A stretch of DNA of 43,120 bases. Source: Deltaproteobacteria bacterium (GTDB taxonomy: Bacteria > Desulfobacterota > GWC2-55-46 > DRQE01). A program made the translations under genes and the position numbers. Below, piece after piece: positions 1-8,340 of this stretch (within the stretch, counting starts at the first letter, position 1; each line of letters begins with the position of its first letter). The notes beneath the pieces are model-generated. The model made no database searches, was not told the origin of the DNA, and saw only the letters and a program-made list of their open reading frames with translations. The DNA lies in contig WGFM01000035.1 of assembly GCA_015492245.1 (NCBI GenBank), forward strand, positions 1 through 43,120, given 5' to 3'.

Positions 1-158
1 TACTCCAGATACACGATGAGCTTCTGCTGGAAGTGAGAGAGGACGCCCTCGACAGGGTCAAGGCCGTGCTCAAAGAAGAGATGGAGGGGGTTGTGGAATT
101 GAGCGTGCCCCTTGAGGTGAAGGTTGGGGTTGGCAGGAACTGGCTCGAGGCGGGTTGA
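1..158 (+). CDS. polA: DNA polymerase I, C-terminal end (partial)
   Basis: The frame enters from the left edge (first full codon at 3) and ends with TGA at 156-158, giving 51 residues. They read LQIHDELLLEV at the start and VGVGRNWLEAG at the end. The HDE motif is the family A polymerase motif C (palm-domain catalytic His-Asp-Glu), and the closing 'V(D/K)VGVG.NW.EA' pattern is the usual PolA C-terminus. The enzyme fills gaps and removes RNA primers during replication and repair. No hairpin terminator is evident after the stop, and the sequence becomes AT-richer at once, so this is the left border of the accessory block. Identification is firm although the gene is cut. Confidence 0.93.
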   Translation, partial: LQIHDELLLEVREDALDRVKAVLKEEMEGVVELSVPLEVKVGVGRNWLEAG

Positions 159-350
159 ACAGTCCATAGCCCCTCTCAGATTTTTATGGAAAGGGAATAT
201 GGTTGTGAATTAGTTTCTTATAGTTAACCTCTTTTATGAGCCAGTCACACCCAAATATCTCTACCCTTTAGCACACTGGAGAGTTAATAGGAAAAGGCCA
301 GAAGTTTCAGAATATGTTCTGACAATACAGGGGCTCGACAAACTTTCCAA

Positions 351-698
351 GTGCTGTGGACTCAATATGTTGGCAGACTACTATTTTTATCAGAAAGACT
401 CCGTGAAAGGAACGAGCCTATGTGTCTGATGCGTCAAGGTATGGACATGCAAGGAATATTTCCTTGGCTTGTCAAAGAAGCGCTTGGTCTTCTGGAGTGT
501 TCCACCTATGGTTCGTATCACAGGGGCTTTGAGGATGCAGAGCGCAAGTTCAGGTTCAGCTTTCCCTGTGCAAGATGTGGTGAGGATGTGATTATCTCAA
601 ACAGCACAGCGGAGATTGAAGAGGTAAGGGAGGTTTTGAAGAGGATGGGTTATACCCACGAGCAGTGCCCGAAAACAGCAGAAGAGGTGGTCGAATAA
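351..698 (+). CDS. Hypothetical protein with zinc-ribbon-like cysteines
   Basis: The open frame begins with GTG at 351. In-frame ATGs at 420, 429 and 444 are equally plausible and none has a convincing Shine-Dalgarno, so the true protein is about 85-115 residues. The C-terminal half has the spacing FPCARCG followed about 30 residues later by THEQC, i.e. C-x2-C ... H-x2-C, which could bind one zinc. I do not recognise the family. A second frame, open without a start from about 220 to 430, overlaps the 5' part, so the gene may be the frameshifted remainder of something longer. It sits just after polA in AT-richer DNA. Confidence 0.4.
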   Translation: MLWTQYVGRLLFLSERLRERNEPMCLMRQGMDMQGIFPWLVKEALGLLECSTYGSYHRGFEDAERKFRFSFPCARCGEDVIISNSTAEIEEVREVLKRMGYTHEQCPKTAEEVVE

Positions 699-802
699 TG
701 AAGGGTAAGAAAGCCAAGTCCTGTGTCTTCTGGATGGGTAAGGTGTCTCTTGAAGACCAGGATCCGCAGGGAAGAGAGGAGTGGGTAAGGCTTTCTGGAT
801 AG
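698..802 (+). CDS. Small hypothetical ORF coupled to the preceding gene (34 aa)
   Basis: The ATG at 698-700 overlaps the stop of the upstream gene (TAATG), an arrangement typical of translational coupling. The predicted 34-residue peptide is MKGKKAKSCVFWMGK followed by an acidic stretch ending VRLSG. It has one cysteine, no membrane segment and no recognised family. The overlap is the main support; a chance ORF of this size is quite possible. The 264 bases up to the methylase gene hold only short AT-rich frames, including a 28-codon ATG frame from 871, and nothing I can name. Confidence 0.25.
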   Translation: MKGKKAKSCVFWMGKVSLEDQDPQGREEWVRLSG

Positions 803-1066
803 GGATGTTACACCCACCATAGATTTTTTTACACTTATGGTTTCGTATTCTGCCTTTTTAGGGTGGTAAGATGTATATGTCTGTTTCCAAAAAATACGTT
901 TTAAGACTTGAAAAAACTCTCTCAATAGTCTATAAAAAGATTCAAGGCATATGGTGGTGATGTAAACGGGGCGTGGAGAAGCGATGAACATTAATAGTGG
1001 TAATAGTAGAGCTTTTTTTGCTTGTTTCAGACTTTGGAGTAAAGTAAAACGGCACGGTAATCAGGG

Positions 1067-2038
1067 ATGGGTGGAAGAAAACTCATAGACGATAAACATC
1101 ATGCTCTCGAAGGCCTACAAGCGGAAATTCCTCTTTACTTCGAACTCGTAAAACAAAAGCAACTTCGCAAAAAGGTACTCGCTATTAGATGGTATGGGGG
1201 GAAATATTCACATCTTGATTGGATTTTGCCTCTACTTCCGCAAACCAAACACTTTTGCGAGCCATTTGGCGGTTCAGCTTCTATTTTACTTAACAAAGAA
1301 CCTTCTCCTATCGAAACCTATAATGATATAGACGGAAATCTTGTTAATTTTTTTCGAGTATTACGGGATAAGCCAGAAGAACTTATATCGAAACTTTACC
1401 TGACACCTTTCTCAAAGGAAGAGTTTATTAAGGCATGGGAAAATCGTACCAATCAAGAACTGTCCGATGTTGAAAGGGCCAGGTTGTTCTTCATAAGAGC
1501 CGAACAAGTCAGAATAGGACTTGCTCAGAGAGCTACCCCCGGGAGATGGGCATGGTGTAAACTTACTAGTAGAAGGGGAATGGCTGGTGCCGTATCAAGA
1601 TGGTTGTCTCGTATAGATACTCTGTGGATAGTTGCCGATAGACTCAGAAGAGTTCAAATAGAACATGACGATGCCTTCAAAGTTATAAAAAGATACGATT
1701 CCACTGACACTCTTTTTTATCTTGATCCTCCGTATATACATGAATCTCGTACCGATAAAAATTCTTATAAATTTGAAATGACAGAAGAAGAACATATCAA
1801 ATTAGCCAAACTTTTGCATTCTGTTAAAGGAAAAGTCGCTTTGTCTGGATATAGATCGCCTTTAATTGATAGTCTCTATCAAGACTGGTTGAGGATAGAT
1901 GCGCCAGATAAGACTATACATTCATCCAAAGCCATAAGAAAAGAATCCTTATGGTTGAACTATTCGCTCGAAGAAATAGAAAGTCATGAAGAACTCATCC
2001 AAGACTTCAAAAAGAAAGGCTTTTTCTTCTCTCGTTGA
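1067..2038 (+). CDS. D12-class adenine-specific DNA methyltransferase
   Basis: The predicted 323-residue protein has the hallmarks of the D12 (Dam/DpnM/EcoRV type) N6-adenine methyltransferases. RWYGGKYSHL is at 41-50, the AdoMet-binding CEPFGGS is at 64-70 and the catalytic DPPY is at 220-223, the alpha-class order. About 40 extra residues precede the WYGGK motif. The start is uncertain because no strong ribosome-binding site precedes the ATG at 1067. The product should methylate adenine in the recognition sequence of the partner enzyme encoded immediately downstream (the frames overlap by 53 bases), protecting host DNA. AT-rich codon use contrasts with the chromosomal core and suggests horizontal acquisition. 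The recognition site cannot be read from the sequence. Confidence 0.9.
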   Translation: MGGRKLIDDKHHALEGLQAEIPLYFELVKQKQLRKKVLAIRWYGGKYSHLDWILPLLPQTKHFCEPFGGSASILLNKEPSPIETYNDIDGNLVNFFRVLRDKPEELISKLYLTPFSKEEFIKAWENRTNQELSDVERARLFFIRAEQVRIGLAQRATPGRWAWCKLTSRRGMAGAVSRWLSRIDTLWIVADRLRRVQIEHDDAFKVIKRYDSTDTLFYLDPPYIHESRTDKNSYKFEMTEEEHIKLAKLLHSVKGKVALSGYRSPLIDSLYQDWLRIDAPDKTIHSSKAIRKESLWLNYSLEEIESHEELIQDFKKKGFFFSR

Positions 2039-3128
2039 AGAAGGAAGACGACTTTTAGAGGAATCGTGGAATAACGCCGAATCATTTCAAGAAGTTCGAC
2101 TACCTTCCCGCATAAAACAAAACATAGAGAGTGTCTTTGAGTCCAAGTTTGTAAAGAGTTTCAGATATGCCTTGATAACCCAGATTGTTGCCAAGCTTGT
2201 TGCTACTGACATAGATATTTTCAGCATACAGGCGAAGGATGAACCAATATCTAAAGAGAAAAAGAGCTTCGATGCCAGGACCTTCTGCAAAAATGTTGTG
2301 GTATGGTTCGAAAGAAAACACCTTCATAATCTATTGGGAAGGTCTTCTGATCCTTATGTCAGTAAACCGTTAAGAAAATCAAGACTCTATATAAGCGACA
2401 GTAGCATAAAAGATCCTACAGCTTTGAGAACGTTGATAGAAATATTGACTTATACAGAGGAGCAGATTGAATGTGGTAAACATGAAAATGCCTTTGCTGT
2501 TTTGTATTATATTCTTTGTGTATTAAAAAGAAGATTGGAAATGAATTTAGAACCGCCTTCTGGACTGGAAGATAAAGAGATACCACCAGGTGTTTTAACT
2601 GGAATTGTAAAAAAATTCCAAGAAGGTTCATCTTCTCTTGGGAGCAAACCCCAATATACGATATATTCTCTTCTTATAGCCTTTAATAATATCGCTAGAA
2701 TCTATAATTGTATAAAAATGAAGAGTGCAACTACTTCTGATTCTTCTTCAGGTAGTAAGGCAGACATAGAAGTTTATGATAAGGAAGGCAAATTGAAAAT
2801 TGCCATAAGTATAACAGATAGGCTTTCCAAGGAGAAGCTGGAAAGTGAATCAATAAAAGCAAGAAATGCTGGAATAAAAGAGCTTATGATTATAGCTAAT
2901 GTTATTAGTGATGAGGTTGAGTCCGTGGATCCTCAAGTATATTTTCCATTGTATTATAAACATTATTCTATAAGCGAATATTTACAAATGATGGTATGGT
3001 CTATAAATGCTGATGTTCGTACCAGATTCGTGAAAGAGATGTATAATACTTTGAAGAAATATGGAGAGATAGATAATCTTCGTCTGTGGCATCAGCTTGT
3101 GATCCAATATATTTGTCCTGAAGTATAA
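1986..3128 (+). CDS. Probable type II restriction endonuclease partner
   Basis: The predicted protein has 380 residues; its ATG at 1986 lies inside the 3' end of the methylase gene, so the two are probably co-translated. Position and shared base composition make it the endonuclease of a type II restriction-modification pair. The segment around residues 97-130 (ARTFCKNVV, then SSDPYVSKPLR) resembles what I remember of SacI-like endonucleases, an uncertain assignment. A possible nuclease core lies at 258-276, where SKADIEVYD is followed by a hydrophobic strand (KIAISITD), as in D-(x)n-E-x-K folds. The usual lysine of that motif is not evident, so catalytic residues are not assigned. The frame is intact with no internal stop. 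An alternative is a non-nuclease accessory protein of the methylase. Confidence 0.65.
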   Translation: MKNSSKTSKRKAFSSLVEEGRRLLEESWNNAESFQEVRLPSRIKQNIESVFESKFVKSFRYALITQIVAKLVATDIDIFSIQAKDEPISKEKKSFDARTFCKNVVVWFERKHLHNLLGRSSDPYVSKPLRKSRLYISDSSIKDPTALRTLIEILTYTEEQIECGKHENAFAVLYYILCVLKRRLEMNLEPPSGLEDKEIPPGVLTGIVKKFQEGSSSLGSKPQYTIYSLLIAFNNIARIYNCIKMKSATTSDSSSGSKADIEVYDKEGKLKIAISITDRLSKEKLESESIKARNAGIKELMIIANVISDEVESVDPQVYFPLYYKHYSISEYLQMMVWSINADVRTRFVKEMYNTLKKYGEIDNLRLWHQLVIQYICPEV

Positions 3129-3286
3129 TCGTAAAAGATAAAAGGGTTACTGTCTGATTTTAGGGCAAGAAGTAATTGATTTAATTGATTCATGGCTTTT
3201 GGATATTAGTGAAAAAGGTTAAAAGGGGATCGAAGAGTCAATCCCATTTTTAGTTGAAATTCTGTAGCGGCTCCATTTACATATCA

Positions 3287-3312
3287 GGGACTGTCCACCG
3301 AACTGTGTAAAT
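3287..3312 (+). repeat. Left terminal inverted repeat of the IS256-family element
   Basis: It starts GGGACTGTCCACCG and continues AACTGTGTAAAT. It aligns without gaps to the reverse complement of 4527-4552, matching at the first nine bases and at an inner AACTGTGTAA block. The transposase promoter would lie just inside it. Confidence 0.85.
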
Positions 3313-3346
3313 GATAAACTGAGTATAAAACACAGGAGGTGGACAG

Positions 3347-4516
3347 ATGGTAAAGGAGAAGAAGGCACCAGGGCCTGAGGAGGTAAGAGCCCGTCTTAAG
3401 GAGCTCGTTCAGAAGACCCTTCAAGAGGCCCTCGAGGCAGATCTCGAGGATTTTCTCGGCTACCCCAAACATCACAGAACCGACAACCCCAACTCCAGAG
3501 GTGGCTATACTTCCAAGACCGTAAGGACAGATACAGGGGAAGTGGAACTCCATGTCCCAAGAGACCGCAATAGCGAGTTCGAACCCCAGCTTGTAAAGAA
3601 ACGCCAGACGGTTCTTGGAGAGCTTGAAGACAAGATAATAGCCCTGTACTCCAAGGGGATGACCACGAGAGACATCCAGCAGATACTGGGAGACATGTAT
3701 GGTATGGAGATAAGCGCCTCGCTGATATCGAGGCTTACTGACAGGATACTACCGAGGCTCGAGGAGTGGCAGAAGAGACCTCTGCAGGCTGTATATTCTG
3801 CCATCTGGTTTGATTGCATCTTTTATTCTGTGAGGGAGGAAGGCAGGGTACAGAAGAAGGCGATCTATGTGGTCATAGGGCTTGGTCTGGATGGCAGGCG
3901 TGAGCTTCTGGGTTTCTGGATAGCCAGCACCGAGAGCAAGGGTTTCTGGCTTGGGGTGTTGAATGATCTGAAGTCACGAGGTGTCAGGGATGTGTTCATA
4001 TTCAGTGTGGATGGGTTGTCAGGGATTGAGGATGCCATAGGAGCCTGTTATCCCAGGGCTGATGTCCAGAGGTGTGTGGTACATCAGATAAGGAACTCTT
4101 TGAGGTATGTATCATGGAAGGAGAGGAAGGAGCTTGCAAGGGACCTCAAGCTCGTCTATGGTGCCAGTACTGTTGATGAGGCATCTTTACAGATGGACAG
4201 ATTTGAGGAGAAGTGGTCTGTGAGGTATCCCCATGTGGTCAAGTCCTGGAGGGTCAACTGGGGTTCTCTTACGAGGTATTTCGACTATCCTGTGGAGATA
4301 AGGAGGATGTTGTATACTACGAATATCGTGGAGAGTGTCAACTCGAAGTTCAGGAAGGCGACTGGCTCGAGGAGGGTATTTCCCTCTGATGAGAGTGTGC
4401 TAAAATGTCTGTATATGGCGGCACTTGAGCTTGAGAGGAAGTGGTCCCGGCCTGTAAGGGACTGGGCTTCTATCTACAGCCAGCTTGCCATTCTCTTTGA
4501 GGATAGGATACAATGA
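3347..4516 (+). CDS. IS256-family (mutator-type) transposase
   Basis: The 389-residue protein matches IS256 transposases in length and motifs. The DDE residues can be placed at the Asp of IWFDC, the Asp of FSVDGLSG and the Glu of TTNIVESVN. The family signature with Cys and His (VQRCVVHQIRNSL) lies between the last two. A helix-turn-helix-like N-terminal segment (GMTTRDIQQIL) fits end binding. The ATG at 3347 is preceded by a good ribosome-binding site (AGGAGGT, 6 bases away). The frame is complete, so the element is potentially active. It catalyses cut-and-paste or circle-forming transposition of this IS. Confidence 0.95.
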   Translation: MVKEKKAPGPEEVRARLKELVQKTLQEALEADLEDFLGYPKHHRTDNPNSRGGYTSKTVRTDTGEVELHVPRDRNSEFEPQLVKKRQTVLGELEDKIIALYSKGMTTRDIQQILGDMYGMEISASLISRLTDRILPRLEEWQKRPLQAVYSAIWFDCIFYSVREEGRVQKKAIYVVIGLGLDGRRELLGFWIASTESKGFWLGVLNDLKSRGVRDVFIFSVDGLSGIEDAIGACYPRADVQRCVVHQIRNSLRYVSWKERKELARDLKLVYGASTVDEASLQMDRFEEKWSVRYPHVVKSWRVNWGSLTRYFDYPVEIRRMLYTTNIVESVNSKFRKATGSRRVFPSDESVLKCLYMAALELERKWSRPVRDWASIYSQLAILFEDRIQ

Positions 4517-4526
4517 GGGAAAAACT

Positions 4527-4552
4527 ACTTACACAGTTTATGAGACAGTCCC
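4527..4552 (-). repeat. Right terminal inverted repeat of the IS256-family element
   Basis: The reverse complement reads GGGACTGTCTCATA then AACTGTGTAAGT, pairing with 3287-3312 (about 20 of 26 positions identical). The transposase stop codon at 4514-4516 lies just inside it. Confidence 0.85.
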
Positions 4553-4652
4553 CACTTTGGACCTCCTCCAGTGTATCGGTTGGTATATTACACCACAAAA
4601 GTGCAGCCACAAGGGGTACCGACATTATAAACTTTGGTTCTAGGAATCATCG

Positions 4653-4937
4653 TTATAGTTCTATGACCCCTGCAACAAGTTTGTAGCATCGCTCGGCTTT
4701 AAAACCGCCTGGTGGAGCCCAAGGACCGGCAAGGCTTATTGTAAGAACACAGTCTTTTCCGATTTCTTCGTTATTATTTAGCCTAGCTACAATTTCCGGG
4801 TAATCAACTTTTAAATAAAGGACATTCCCTGAGCCATCATTAAATATAGCTCTCCAGCGGTTTCTTCTCCAATTATCTCTTTTGAAACTCACATCTGTCC
4901 GAATGAGTTGTAGTGATTTCCACTCCTCAAAAGGCAT
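4653..4937 (-). pseudogene. Orphan C-terminal gene fragment, function unknown
   Basis: Read from the ATG at 4937, this gives 94 residues beginning MPFEEWKSLQLIRTDVSF and ending LVAGVIEL. The same frame stays open upstream to about 4973, where it meets a stop beside a GC spike (CGCGACCGCG) inside otherwise AT-rich DNA. The ATG has no ribosome-binding site and lies inside the last codons of the truncated ATPase in another frame. The simplest reading is the 3' end of a different gene joined by deletion to the broken ATPase. I recognise no family; WRAIFND and AGPWAPPGG suggest a beta-rich C-terminal domain, but that is a guess. Confidence 0.4.
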
Positions 4938-5371
4938 AACCTCAAGAACCTTTGGATCGACGCGGTCGCGTTATTTGAGTGCAATATTATGGTGTCATCC
5001 TTACCTTTATCATCAAAGCATTTCTGCTCCAGTCTTCTTTGGCCTTTGCTATCGCCAATCTCATAGCGCGTATATTTAAAGGAAAAACCATAAATGGTTG
5101 ATGGATCAGCATGCTTGTATTTTTGATATTGGAGAGGAGTATCAAAGGAAAGGGATATTTCAATGTCTCTTTCTGCATCTCTTAAATAGACATCGTTTTC
5201 ATCAAACGAATTAACCGAGACCCAATCACGACCAAGGACTTTATAGATGGCAATAAGAATATTGCTTTTACCAGCATTATTAGGGCCGACAAGCGCACAA
5301 ATTTGAGGTAGCTCTATGTTAAGCTTCTCGATAGAACGAAAATTCTTTATGAAGAGACGTTTTATTCTCAT
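4889..5371 (-). pseudogene. Truncated AAA ATPase (OLD/RecF-like N-terminal domain)
   Basis: The first about 135 of 160 residues are a clear SMC/OLD-type ATPase N-terminus. MRIKRLFIKNFRSIEKLNIE is the usual beta-strand opening and GPNNAGKSN at 29-37 is the Walker A loop. A full member has 350-600 residues with a Q-loop, signature and Walker B; none is present here. After about residue 135 (DDTIILHSNN) the frame runs into the unrelated 3' fragment and stops. The ATG overlaps the stop of an HsdS remnant (ATGA), a layout known from type I restriction loci that carry an accessory ATPase gene. Presumed non-functional. Confidence 0.75.
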
Positions 5372-5475
5372 ACCTCTCTTTTCACAAACTTCTCCGCTTC
5401 CTTAAGCCTCAACTCGCCTGAGATGAGCTTGGGCAGAAGTACGTTATAATGATGAAGTGACTCATACTTTATTCT
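5368..5475 (-). pseudogene. HsdS (type I restriction specificity subunit) C-terminal remnant
   Basis: This 35-codon open stretch ends with TGA overlapping the ATG of the AAA fragment. Residues NVLLPKLISGELRLKEAEKF match the very conserved C-terminus of type I S subunits (usual form LLPKLISGEL.V..AE). The rest of the about 400-residue gene, including both target-recognition domains, is missing: upstream the frame hits TGA at 5476-5478 and the sequence becomes a nucleotidyltransferase remnant. It is too short to be listed by a gene caller but is a readable fossil of a lost type I restriction system. Confidence 0.72.
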
Positions 5476-5681
5476 TCAGTTTCGATTATAATATCGATAG
5501 TCCTGTCTATCTCCTCTCCGGGGTTCACTTCTCCATCAAGAATCACCACATCTATATCCGGATCCTCTGTAGCCTAACTCTGTGCCCATGAGCCAAAAAG
5601 TACAACACTTTTAAGGCTTTCAACATAAAGGGAAGTAACTCGTGTTTTAAGCTCTTTAAGTACGGAATTTAAGTCTTTCAT
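5469..5681 (-). pseudogene. Minimal nucleotidyltransferase (MNT/MntA-like), broken by an in-frame stop
   Basis: From ATG at 5681 the frame reads MKDLNSVLKELKTRV, then VVLFGSWAQS, then TAG (5574-5576), then ATEDPDIDVVILDG, ending at TAA 5469-5471. GS-x(n)-D-x-D is the active-site signature of DNA polymerase beta-type minimal nucleotidyltransferases. These pair with HEPN proteins in MntA/HepT toxin-antitoxin modules, where MntA AMPylates the HEPN toxin. The stop falls between the GS and DxD motifs, so no active enzyme can be made without readthrough. No HEPN gene is nearby. AATAACCTCC just upstream, read on the minus strand, is a good ribosome-binding site (GGAGG), consistent with a once-expressed gene. 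Confidence 0.75.
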
Positions 5682-5903
5682 TACAATAACCTCCTTTAAT
5701 CCAAAGCCATTTTACCATACCTGTCCCCAAATTCAATCAGCCAACAATAATTACAAGTCTTTTTTAAAAAATAACAAAAGCTTCCTTTCACCAATGTGAT
5801 AAGAATCCACCATAAAACCCAAAAATCTAATGTAACCAAACATTACACCCCCATCCACTCACACCCTCGGGTTATTCCTCACCATCACCTCATCCCACCC
5901 AAC

Positions 5904-5921
5904 TGTGATAAAATTATCACA
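5904..5921. promoter_or_regulatory. Perfect 18-bp palindrome, candidate operator
   Basis: The sequence is TGTGATAAAATTATCACA: two 8-base arms around a central AA. A related half-site (TGTGATAAG) occurs at about 5797-5805. The half-site TGTGA resembles CRP/FNR family sites, but the spacing (8 bases between TGTGA and TCACA instead of 6) does not fit CRP. The regulated gene is unknown; no intact gene lies within 400 bases. Confidence 0.4.
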
Positions 5922-6054
5922 ATTGGATGGAAAATATGGAATTATTGGAATCATCGGAATGCCACATAACTCTTTGATTCTAAAGGCAAAAAGGGGAAAC
6001 CAGCCGAAAGTCAGGACCCTTGGATTTTTCCCTTTTTCGGTCTCATAACCTGAA

Positions 6055-6145
6055 GGTAGCAGGGTCAGTATCTGCGCTTTATTGATAGAAAAGGAGGCTG
6101 ATTTCTTAATGAATCTTGAATTTATTGAAACATGACTCTGCTACC
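6055..6145. repeat. Inverted repeat, 12 of 13 bp paired, 65-base spacing
   Basis: Arms GGTAGCAGGGTCA (6055-6067) and TGACTCTGCTACC (6133-6145) are complementary with one mismatch. The enclosed 65 bases carry AAAGGAGG and an ATG opening an eight-codon frame. Such a structure could sequester or expose the ribosome-binding site, or be the ends of a tiny mobile remnant. I cannot decide. Confidence 0.4.
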
Positions 6146-6351
6146 AGGCTTCCTAAATGGGATACATTACTTCCTTGTCTATCCCAAAGTAGAAATTAAG
6201 ATATGCCTTTTACCAGAAGTGGTTGTGGTTTCGCAGATAGTGCTTATCATCGATAAACCGTAGGCTCTTTTTCTGTAAGGGGCTTTTTATAGGGCTCTAC
6301 TTTGAAGCACTGGCTTCTCCTCCATCCCTAAAACAGAAGTAGGCAAGACCC

Positions 6352-8324
<1,973 letters not shown>

Positions 8325-8340
8325 AACAATCACCTCGGGT

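Larger units (their letters stand above)
3287..4552 (+). mobile_element. IS256-family insertion sequence, complete
   Basis: The element is about 1266 bp, bounded by 26-bp imperfect inverted repeats that both begin GGGACTGTC and share AACTGTGTAA further in. It contains one intact mutator-type transposase gene. IS256 elements normally duplicate about 8 bp of target. Here the flanks (acatatca on the left, cactttgg on the right) do not match, so either one side was rearranged after insertion or the element arrived by recombination. It sits between the restriction-modification pair and the run of broken defence genes and could have driven the deletions there. Confidence 0.88.
5859..6296 (-). pseudogene. 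Possible decayed ORF downstream of cheB
   Basis: One minus-strand frame stays mostly open for about 146 codons with only three internal stops (TAA, TAG, TAG in the first third). Its last 93 codons (after the TAG at 6141-6143) are fully open and read QSHVSINSRFIKK at the start and VMVRNNPRV at the end. It has no credible start codon or ribosome-binding site, and I recognise no family. It may be an eroded gene or a chance open frame in AT-rich DNA. Confidence 0.2.
5682..6351. other. Gene-poor 670-base stretch between the defence remnants and cheB
   Basis: No intact gene is visible. The stretch holds a perfect 18-bp palindrome (5904-5921), a 13-bp inverted repeat with arms at 6055-6067 and 6133-6145, a strong ribosome-binding site (AAAGGAGG near 6090) followed by ATG and only eight codons (to 6135), and a possible decayed minus-strand frame. 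It looks like the leftover leader of a deleted plus-strand gene next to the end of the che operon. I found no convincing intrinsic terminator for that operon. Confidence 0.5.

Noticed and set aside
5978-6080. Resemblance to a cyclic-di-GMP-I (GEMM) riboswitch on the plus strand (GGGGAAACC, CGAAAG, GGAC, later GGTAGC and GGGT).
   Set aside because: The stem closing the GAAA loop has two mismatches, the conserved GCAAAGCC strand is missing, and no intact plus-strand gene follows. A covariance-model search (RF01051) would decide; a clear hit would reverse this.
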